A DNA stretch of 28,486 bases from Pseudomonadota bacterium (lineage in GTDB: Bacteria > Pseudomonadota > Alphaproteobacteria > Acetobacterales > Acetobacteraceae), in the NCBI GenBank assembly GCA_023424475.1, contig JAFADX010000067.1, forward strand, positions 1-28,486, written 5' to 3'. Position 1 is the first letter of the stretch. Each line of letters opens with the position of its first letter. The notes below the pieces were generated by a model. That model saw only the letters and a list, made by a program, of their open reading frames with translations, was not told the DNA's origin and did no database searches. Positions 6,971 to 13,429 of the stretch are shown piece by piece. The position numbers and the translations under genes were made by a program.

Positions 6971-7869
6971 GTCGGCGGATGTTCCCTGCGCCAGTGGCGG
7001 GCGATGTCCACGCGGCGCATCACCGCGACGCGCGGATGGTTGGCGATCCAGTCGAGCAGCCGCGCGAGGCCCATCGCCCGGCCGGGATGCGCGATGATGC
7101 GGTTGTGCAGCCCGAAGGAGAGCATGCGCGGCGGGTCCTCCCGCAGCACGCATTCGATCGCGTCGCGCATGTAGTCGAAATACTCGGTGCCGGAGGTCAT
7201 CGCCGCGCGCTGGAAGCGCACGTCGTTGTGGACCAGCGAATACGGCACCACCAGCACGTCCCGGCCGGCGCACGTCACCCAGTAGGGGATCTCGTCGTCA
7301 TAGGCGTCGCTGTCGTATTCGTAGCCGGCCTCGAGCAGCAGGCGCCGTGTGTGCATCGACGGCGCGTAGCGGGTATACCAGCCCGCCGGGCGTTCCCCGA
7401 TGCAGCGCGTGATCAGCGCCGTCGCATCGGTGATGCGCTGCCGCTCCGTCGCCTCGTCCAGGGCGTTGTGCATCTCCCAGCGGTAGCCGTGGGCGGCGAC
7501 GTCCCAGCCGGCCTCGCGCATCGCGGCGCAGGCCTCGGGGTTGCGTTCCAGCGCACGCGCCACGGCGAAGACGGTGCAGGGCAGCCCGCGCCTGGTGAAG
7601 ATGCGGTGCAGCCGCCAGAAGCCCGCGCGGCTGCCGTAGGTGAACATGGATTCCGCGGCCATGTCGCGGCCCTTGAAGGGCGCGGTGCTGCCCTCGGTCA
7701 GCGCGCTCTCGCTGTTCGGATCGCCGTCGGGGACGCTGGCTTCGCCGCCTTCCTCGTAGTTGATGACGAAGTTGCAGACGACATGCGCGCCCCCCGGCCA
7801 GCGCGGGTCCGGCGGGTTGCGGCCATAGCCGACGAAGTCGCGGGCGCGGCCGGCATCCTCGTCGCTCAT
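6967..7869 (-). CDS. PuuE-like allantoinase / polysaccharide deacetylase-fold protein (copy B)
   Basis: 300 aa from ATG 7869. The start is chosen because DFVGYGRNPPDPRWPGGA, typical of PuuE allantoinases, follows within a dozen residues, and because ATG overlaps the upstream stop by 4 nt. NFVINYEEGGE replaces the TFDDG metal motif of true polysaccharide deacetylases, as in PuuE, an allantoinase analogue recruited from that fold. Other motifs are GWDVAAHGYRWEMHN, ERPAGWYTRYAPS and DSDAYDDEIPYWV. The likely reaction is hydrolysis of a cyclic amide or ureide such as allantoin. It sits between a second PuuE-like gene and a CitE-like gene. True allantoinase activity is plausible, but a related cyclic amide is equally possible. 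Confidence 0.85.
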   Translation of the reverse strand: MSDEDAGRARDFVGYGRNPPDPRWPGGAHVVCNFVINYEEGGEASVPDGDPNSESALTEGSTAPFKGRDMAAESMFTYGSRAGFWRLHRIFTRRGLPCTVFAVARALERNPEACAAMREAGWDVAAHGYRWEMHNALDEATERQRITDATALITRCIGERPAGWYTRYAPSMHTRRLLLEAGYEYDSDAYDDEIPYWVTCAGRDVLVVPYSLVHNDVRFQRAAMTSGTEYFDYMRDAIECVLREDPPRMLSFGLHNRIIAHPGRAMGLARLLDWIANHPRVAVMRRVDIARHWRREHPPT

Positions 7870-8771
7870 GGCAGCGCCTCCGAACCCGGCACGATGCCGC
7901 GCGGCAGGCTCGCGACATGGCGCGCGACCTCGCCCGGCCGCGCCACCCACAGCCGGTCGCGGTGCGAGAGGACGTGCCGCAGCGCATCCCGCAGCGCCCG
8001 CAGCCGGAAGGGCTGGCCGACGATGAAGGGATGCAGCACCACCGAGCAGACCAGCGGCCGCCTGCGCGACTGCTCCAGCATCTCGTCGAACTGGTCGATG
8101 ATCATCTGTGCGAATTCGCGCCCGGTATGCCGGCGGAAGACCTGGGCCGGGCTGTCGTTCAGCTCGATCGAATAGGGCACCGAGAGGATCGGCCCCGCCC
8201 GCGTCGTCATCCAGAAGGGCTGGTCGTCGGCCGGCCAGTCCATGACGTAGGAGAAGCCTTCCTCCTTCAGCAGGTCCAGCGTCGCCGCCGACTGCGCGAT
8301 ATAGGGCCCGAGCCAGCCCTGCGGCGCCACCCCGGCATGGCGGAGGATGGCGTCGCGGCTTTCCGCGATCAGGCGCCGCTCATCCTCCTCCCACAGCCCG
8401 TCCTGGCGTTCGGAATTGGTGCGGCCATGGCCGATGAACTCGTCGCCGCGCGCCTTGATGGCCGGCGCGATCTCCGGGCAGGTGTCGAGCACCAGGCCGT
8501 TGACGTTGTGCGCGCAGGGAATCTCGAGCTCGTCGAGCATCTCGAGCATGTTCCACAGCCCGACCCGGTTGCCGTAGTCGCGCCAGGCGTAGTTGCGCTG
8601 GTTCTGCGCCGCCGGTCCGCCGGTGCTGTCGGAACCGAGGCCCGTGCGATAGGCGAAGGCCTCGATGTTGTTGCACACCACCAGCGCGAGCCGGGCCCCG
8701 TTCGGCCATTCATAGGTCGGTCGTTGCGGGATGGCGCTATGGGCGTATCGCCCATGCCCGGGAAGCTTCAT
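7866..8771 (-). CDS. divergent PuuE-like / polysaccharide deacetylase-fold protein (copy A)
   Basis: 301 aa. Same fold family as the downstream gene but clearly divergent. The first motif is LALVVCNNIEAFAYRTG instead of NYEEG or TFDDG, followed by NYAWRDYGNRVGLWNMLEML, GDEFIGHGRTNSE, GWLGPYIAQSAATLDLL and YVMDWPADDQPFWM, then SVPYSIELND. The canonical catalytic Asp pair of deacetylases is absent. GGAGGG lies about 9 nt upstream of ATG 8771. It overlaps copy B by ATGA, so the two are translationally coupled. They may form a mixed complex or act on successive or related substrates. Amidohydrolase-type activity is inferred from the fold only. Confidence 0.83.
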   Translation of the reverse strand: MKLPGHGRYAHSAIPQRPTYEWPNGARLALVVCNNIEAFAYRTGLGSDSTGGPAAQNQRNYAWRDYGNRVGLWNMLEMLDELEIPCAHNVNGLVLDTCPEIAPAIKARGDEFIGHGRTNSERQDGLWEEDERRLIAESRDAILRHAGVAPQGWLGPYIAQSAATLDLLKEEGFSYVMDWPADDQPFWMTTRAGPILSVPYSIELNDSPAQVFRRHTGREFAQMIIDQFDEMLEQSRRRPLVCSVVLHPFIVGQPFRLRALRDALRHVLSHRDRLWVARPGEVARHVASLPRGIVPGSEALP

Positions 8772-8839
8772 CGCGCGGCCCTCCGTTCGTCGCGCGGACG
8801 CTGCGGCAGGCGGCGGCCTCCGTCAACGGGCCGCCCGCA

Positions 8840-9760
8840 TCAGGGCAGCGCCGCCAGCCGCCGGCCCAGCAGGGCGAAGAAGCCATCGGCGTCGAGCGTC
8901 TCGAGCACGCGCGCATTGGCCGGCCGGCCGCTGCGTTCCCAGCGGTCCACCACCGTCCTGCCGCGCGCGACGCCGGCGCATTCGACATCGACATGCACCT
9001 CCCGCGCCGCGAAGAGTTGCGGTGCAAGGATCCAGGCGACGGCGCAGGGGTCGTGCAGCGGATGGCCGCGATGGCCGAAGCGGCGCGAGGGCGGCACGCC
9101 GCCCATGATCCGCGCCGCGGCGTCGAGGCAGCGGCCGCCGCCCCCCGCGCGCAGCGCCGCGATCCTTTCAGGCGTCACCAGCGCCTGCGCGGTCAGTTCC
9201 AGCGTCGCGAGCGTCACCGGCCGGCCGGCGTCCAGCAGCATCGCCAGCGCCTCGGGGTCCGACCAGGCGTTGAACTCGGCCGAGGGCGTGACATTCCCCT
9301 CCGCCCAGGCGCCGGTCATCAGCACGATCTCCTCGACCTTCGCCGCCAGCGCCGGCTCGGTCGCGAGCGCGAGCGCAAGGTTCGTCGCCGGTCCGATGCC
9401 GATCAGCGTGACGCGCTCCTCCGCGCGCAGCAGGGCTCGGATGGCGTCCGCGGCCACGCCCGGCGCGGCGGGCGGCCCCTCCGGCAGCGCGACGCCGGCC
9501 AGGCCATCGGCGCCATGCACCCGCGTCTCCGGCGTGAAGGCGCCGAGCAGCGGCCCTTCCGCGCCCGCCACCACCGGCACCTCGCGCCCCGCCAGCCCGA
9601 CGATCGCGCGCGCGTTGCGCAGCGTGTGCCCGAGCCCGACATTGCCGCCCGCGACCGTGACCAGCCGCAGGTCGATCTCCGGGCCCGCCAGGGCGAGCCA
9701 CAGCGCGATCGCATCGTCCGTGCCGGGATCGGTGTCGATCAGGCAGATGCGGCGGCTCAT
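8840..9760 (-). CDS. inosine-uridine-type nucleoside hydrolase
   Basis: 306 aa. Cleaves the N-glycosidic bond of ribonucleosides to base and ribose. The Ca2+-binding N-terminal motif DTDPGTDDA is at 9-17 and VHGADGLAG at 81-89. LMTGAWAEGNVTPSAEFN (148-164) carries the ribose-binding Asn and Glu residues. HDP at 236-238 gives the catalytic His236 and the calcium ligand Asp237. Length is typical and there is no signal peptide, so it is cytoplasmic. ATG 9760 overlaps the M20 stop by 4 nt. It is 68 nt upstream of the PuuE-like pair. Purine versus pyrimidine preference cannot be told. Confidence 0.93.
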   Translation of the reverse strand: MSRRICLIDTDPGTDDAIALWLALAGPEIDLRLVTVAGGNVGLGHTLRNARAIVGLAGREVPVVAGAEGPLLGAFTPETRVHGADGLAGVALPEGPPAAPGVAADAIRALLRAEERVTLIGIGPATNLALALATEPALAAKVEEIVLMTGAWAEGNVTPSAEFNAWSDPEALAMLLDAGRPVTLATLELTAQALVTPERIAALRAGGGGRCLDAAARIMGGVPPSRRFGHRGHPLHDPCAVAWILAPQLFAAREVHVDVECAGVARGRTVVDRWERSGRPANARVLETLDADGFFALLGRRLAALP

Positions 9761-10941
9761 CCGAGTTCCTGTTCCACCAGGCTGCACCAGAAGGCCGCGC
9801 CATGCGGCAGCGCGGCGTCGTTGAAGTCGAAATGCGGGTTGTGGTGGAAGCCCTCGGGGTGCGCCGGCGCCCCGGTGCCGAGCCAGACATAGGCCCCAGG
9901 CCGCACCGCGAGGAATTCCGAGAAATCCTCGCCGGGCGTAAGCGGCGGATGGTCGTCCATGGTGCGCTCGTCGCCCACCGCGGCGCGGGCGGCGCGCACG
10001 GCGGCGGCGGCCTGCTCAGGCCGGTTGATGGTGGGCGGGATGCGGCGGATGTAGCGCGGCTCGGCCTCGACGCGGCAGGTCGCAGCGACACCGTGTGCGA
10101 CGGCGGCCAGGCGCGTTTCGAGATGCGACCGCACCTCTTCCGAGAAGGCGCGCGCCGTGCCGCAGAGGAAGACCTCCGAGGGGATCACGTTCGGCGCATT
10201 GCGTGCGCCCGCGGCCATGTGGCCGACACTCAGCACGGCCGCCTGCAGCGGGTCGATCTCCCGCGCCACGATCATCGGCAGCGCGGCGACGAACTGCGCG
10301 GCGGCGAGCGGCGCGTCGGTGCCGAGATGCGGCCGCGCGCCGTGCACGCCGGCGCCGCGGAAAGTCACCTCCCAGGTGTCCGAACTCGCCAGCACCGCGC
10401 CCTTCGGCACGGCGACCGTACCGACCGGCAGACCGGGCAGGTTGTGCATCCCATAGACGGCATCGGCGGCAAAGCGGTCGAACAGCCCCTCCTTCACCAT
10501 GCGCCCCGCACCGCCGAGGGATTCCTCGGCCGGCTGGAAGACGAAATGCACCGTGCCGCCGAAGCGGTCGCGGTTCGCCGAGAGCCAGCGCGCCGCGCCG
10601 AGCAGCATCGCCGTATGCCCGTCATGCCCGCAGGCATGCATCTTCCCCGGCACGGTGCTGGCGTGGTCCACGCCTGTCGCCTCGGGCATCGCCAGCGCGT
10701 CCATGTCGGCCCGGAGCGCGACGGCACGATTGCCGCCCGGCCCCCGCGTGCCGGTCAGGGTGCCGACCACGCCGGTCACGCAGATGCCTTCCTCGACCGC
10801 GATCCCCCAGTCCTTCAGCAGCGCGGCGACGATGCCGGCGGTGCGCCGCTCCTCGAAGCCGAGTTCCGGGTGGCGGTGGAAGTCGCGGCGCCATTCGGTC
10901 ATCTCCCCGGCGAGGGGCATCAGGTCCTCGGGGCTCGGCAT
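9757..10941 (-). CDS. M20D family amidohydrolase (HipO/AbgB-like)
   Basis: 394 aa. Zinc- or manganese-type amidohydrolase of the hippurate hydrolase / N-acyl-amino-acid hydrolase group. The N-terminus has EWRRDFHRHPELGFEE. Metal motifs are ALRADMDAL (Asp79), MHACGHDGHT (Cys104, His106, His109), FQPAEE (Glu139/140), and FHHNPHFDFND near the C-terminus. The central insertion is the dimerisation domain. ATG 10941 is chosen because GGAG lies 7 nt upstream and family similarity starts there; the longer frame adds an unrelated tail. It heads the minus-strand run and is divergent from the phosphoribosyltransferase gene. Substrate not deducible; it belongs to the HipO rather than the AllC branch, so allantoate is not the first guess. 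Confidence 0.93.
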   Translation of the reverse strand: MPSPEDLMPLAGEMTEWRRDFHRHPELGFEERRTAGIVAALLKDWGIAVEEGICVTGVVGTLTGTRGPGGNRAVALRADMDALAMPEATGVDHASTVPGKMHACGHDGHTAMLLGAARWLSANRDRFGGTVHFVFQPAEESLGGAGRMVKEGLFDRFAADAVYGMHNLPGLPVGTVAVPKGAVLASSDTWEVTFRGAGVHGARPHLGTDAPLAAAQFVAALPMIVAREIDPLQAAVLSVGHMAAGARNAPNVIPSEVFLCGTARAFSEEVRSHLETRLAAVAHGVAATCRVEAEPRYIRRIPPTINRPEQAAAAVRAARAAVGDERTMDDHPPLTPGEDFSEFLAVRPGAYVWLGTGAPAHPEGFHHNPHFDFNDAALPHGAAFWCSLVEQELG

Positions 10942-11008
10942 GGAAGGCTCCGTTGCTGCGCTGCGGCGAATTTGCCACCTTGGGGCCGTTTCCACCACGG
11001 GCCGCGCC

Positions 11009-11701
11009 ATGGAGTTCTGGCAGTCCTTCGATGCCTCCGGCGGCGCCGAGGGTCCCTTCACCGACCGCTACCCGGCGCCGATGCCGGACGGCACGCGCCT
11101 GGCGCTGCCGCTGCGCGACTATGGCGATGTCGCGGTCGCCGGCTTCATCGCGAACCAGGCCGCGATCGCGGTGGCGAAGCGGATCGGCGCCTGGATGGCG
11201 GAAGCCGCGCGCGACCTTGGCGCCGAAGCCGTGGTCGGCCTGCCGACCCTCGGCCAGGTCTTCGCCCCGCTGGTCGCCGAGGGCCTCGGCCAAGCGAACT
11301 GGGTCGCCCCCGGCTGGTCGCGCAAGCGCTGGTACGAGGAGGCGCTGTCCGTCCCGGCCTCTTCGTCCACGGCACCGACGGAACGCCGGCTCTGGCTCGA
11401 TCCGCGCGTGCGGCACCGCCTGGACGGCCGGCGCGTGCTGCTGGTGGACGACGTGATCTCGACCGGCTCCTCCGCCCTCGCCGGCGTCGCGCTGCTGGAA
11501 CGCGCCGGCGTGCGCCCGGCGGGGCTGCTGGTGGCCATGGCGCAGGGCGACCGCTGGCGCGGCACCTGGCCCACCGACATCCCGGTGCGCGCGGCCTTCG
11601 CCACGCCGCTCTTCGCGCGCGTGCCCGGCGGCTGGATGCCGCGGCCCGAGACCGCGCCCCTCGACCTCTGCCCCCTCCTCCCCCGGAAGGACGCCGCATG
11701 A
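11009..11701 (+). CDS. phosphoribosyltransferase (type I fold)
   Basis: 230 aa. The 13-residue PRPP-binding signature is VLLVDDVISTGSS at 143-155, with the paired acidic residues Asp147-Asp148. GAEAVVGLPTLGQVFA (71-86) is the beta-strand/PPi loop region. The family covers enzymes joining a base to PRPP (purine or orotate salvage) and PRPP-sensing regulators. This one is not plainly Apt, Hpt, Gpt or PyrE. ATG 11009 has only a weak ribosome-binding site, but the upstream frame lies inside the divergent gene's start region. It overlaps the following binding-protein gene by ATGA. With the divergent nucleoside hydrolase, base salvage is a sensible inference. Confidence 0.85.
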   Translation: MEFWQSFDASGGAEGPFTDRYPAPMPDGTRLALPLRDYGDVAVAGFIANQAAIAVAKRIGAWMAEAARDLGAEAVVGLPTLGQVFAPLVAEGLGQANWVAPGWSRKRWYEEALSVPASSSTAPTERRLWLDPRVRHRLDGRRVLLVDDVISTGSSALAGVALLERAGVRPAGLLVAMAQGDRWRGTWPTDIPVRAAFATPLFARVPGGWMPRPETAPLDLCPLLPRKDAA

Positions 11702-13257
11702 AGCGCCTGCTGCTCGCCGCCGTCGCGGCCCTCGCCCCGCCCGCCGCCACCGCGCAGGAGCGCGCGGAGCTGCGCATCGGCGTCGAGGCCGGCCCGACCA
11801 GCCTCGACCCGCATTATGCGAGCCTGATCACCAACATCGCCTTCGCCCGGCACGTCTTCCAGCCGCTGGCGGAACAGGACAACCGCCAGGTGCTGCGCCC
11901 GGCCATCGCGCGGTCCTGGCGCGTGGTGGACAACACCACCTGGGAACTGGAACTCGACCCCAATGCCCGCTTCTCGGACGGGCGGCCGGTCGCCGCCGAG
12001 GATATCGCCTTCACCATCGCGCGGGCCGGCGACGTGCCGAACAGCCCATCCTCCTTCCGATACGCGACCCGCCCGATCGCGGCGGTCGAGGCCGTCGGGC
12101 CGCACACCATCCGCATCCGCACCAACGGTCCCTTCCCGCTGCTGCTGAACCAGCTCGCCCTCGTGATGATCGTCCCGAAGCGGGAGGGCGTGACGACCGC
12201 GGCCTTCAACGACGGCTCGGCCATGATCGGCAGCGGACCCTACCGCCTGGTCTCCTGGCAGCCCGGCCAGCCGGTGCGCTACGCGCGCAACGACGCCTTT
12301 GCCGGCACGCCGCCGGCCTTCGCCACCGTCGAGTTCCGCCCCATCGCCAACGCGGGCGCCCGCGTCGCCGCGCTGCAGGCGGGCGACGTGGACCTGATCG
12401 AGGTCGTTCCGCCCGACCAGTTCCAGCGGCTCAAGGCCGATTCCCGCTTCGCGACCGCCGAAAGCCCCTCGAACCGCCTGATCTTCCTCACCCTCGATTC
12501 GGGGCGGGAGGAGAGCCCGCATGTCCGCGCACCCGAGGGCACGCCCCTGCGAAACCCGCTGCGCGACGCCCGGGTGCGCCGGGCGCTCTCCATCGCCATC
12601 AACCGGGAGGCCCTGGTCTCCCGCATCATGCAGGGCCAGGCGGTGGCGGCCGGCGACCTCGGCCCCGCCGGCTATTTCGGCGCCTCGCCGGACCTCACGC
12701 CGCCGGCCTTCGACCTCGAAGGCGCGCGGCGGCTGCTGGCCGAGGCCGGCTATCCGCGCGGCTTCGCGGTGCAGGTGAACGGGCCCAACGACCGCTATGT
12801 CAACGACGAGCGGGTGGTCCAGGCGATCGCGCAGATGTGGACCCGGGCCGGGCTGCAGGCGAACGTCGAGGTCAAGCCGCGCGGCGTCTGGCTCAGCGAG
12901 GCGGCGCAGTTGCGCTACTCCGTGAACCTCGCCGGCTTCTCGCCCAACCCCGAGGTGCTCGGGATGCTCGAGACGCAGATCCATTCCTGGAACACGACGC
13001 TCGGCCTCGGCACCGCCAATCGCGGGCGGTTCGGCAATGCGGAGATCGACGCCCTCATCCAGCGCGCCCGCACCACCATGGACGATGCCGAACGCGAGCG
13101 GCTGACGCGGCAGGCGGCGCGGCGCGCCCTGCGCGACGAGACGGCGCTGATCCCGCTCTACTTCCAGGTGAATACCTGGGCGATGCGCCGCGGCATGACC
13201 TATGAGGCGCGGACGGACGAGATGACGCTCGCCGCCTCGGCGCGCCGGGCCGACTGA
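11698..13257 (+). CDS. ABC transporter solute-binding protein, family 5 (peptide/nickel/opine type), orphan
   Basis: 519 aa. Signal peptide MKRLLLAAVAALAPPAATAQ, no lipobox Cys, so a soluble periplasmic protein. Family-5 features are GPTSLDPHYA, LRPAIARSWRVVDNTTWELELDPNARFSDG, AEDIAFTIARA, SGPYRLVSWQPG, DARVRRALSIAINREAL and ARRLLAEAGYPRGF. The ligand may be an oligopeptide, opine, metal complex or other small solute. There are no permease or ATPase genes near it. ATG 11698 overlaps the phosphoribosyltransferase stop, an unusual partner. It is a paralogue of the protein at 18048-19628, with shared strings such as NDRY-N-DE and LGTANR. A hairpin follows the stop. Confidence 0.93.
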   Translation: MKRLLLAAVAALAPPAATAQERAELRIGVEAGPTSLDPHYASLITNIAFARHVFQPLAEQDNRQVLRPAIARSWRVVDNTTWELELDPNARFSDGRPVAAEDIAFTIARAGDVPNSPSSFRYATRPIAAVEAVGPHTIRIRTNGPFPLLLNQLALVMIVPKREGVTTAAFNDGSAMIGSGPYRLVSWQPGQPVRYARNDAFAGTPPAFATVEFRPIANAGARVAALQAGDVDLIEVVPPDQFQRLKADSRFATAESPSNRLIFLTLDSGREESPHVRAPEGTPLRNPLRDARVRRALSIAINREALVSRIMQGQAVAAGDLGPAGYFGASPDLTPPAFDLEGARRLLAEAGYPRGFAVQVNGPNDRYVNDERVVQAIAQMWTRAGLQANVEVKPRGVWLSEAAQLRYSVNLAGFSPNPEVLGMLETQIHSWNTTLGLGTANRGRFGNAEIDALIQRARTTMDDAERERLTRQAARRALRDETALIPLYFQVNTWAMRRGMTYEARTDEMTLAASARRAD

Positions 13258-13259
13258 TC

Positions 13260-13297
13260 CCGGGCGGGGGAAGCCTCCCCGCCGGGGAGCCGCCCGG
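13260..13297 (+). terminator. terminator-like nested inverted repeats after the binding-protein gene
   Basis: An inner stem GGCGGGG (13263-13269) / CCCCGCC (13277-13283) competes with an outer stem CCGGGCGG (13260-13267) / CCGCCCGG (13290-13297). It begins 3 nt after the stop at 13257. No T-tract is visible. Confidence 0.5.
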
Positions 13298-13374
13298 AAC
13301 CGGCGGCGCCGGTCGTCTTCCGGAACGAAAGCCTGGCGATGCGCCGGCCGAGATCCTTGCCCGGGGCGCCCCCT

Positions 13375-13403
13375 TTGCGCACCCGGCCCGGCGTGCGCTA
13401 CTC
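13375..13403 (+). promoter_or_regulatory. possible soeABC promoter
   Basis: TTGCGC at 13375-13380, a 17-nt spacer, and CTACTC at 13398-13403 form an alphaproteobacterial-style housekeeping promoter. The start would be near 13410, leaving a leader of about 20 nt that contains the GCGGGGGAAAG ribosome-binding site of soeA. The match to consensus is modest. Confidence 0.35.
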
Positions 13404-13429
13404 CCAGGTGAACTCTGCGGGGGAAAGTC

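Noticed and set aside
9757..10941. Allantoate amidohydrolase (AllC)
   Set aside because: Motifs ALRADMDAL and MHACGHDGHT belong to the HipO/AbgB M20D branch, not the AllC/HyuC branch.
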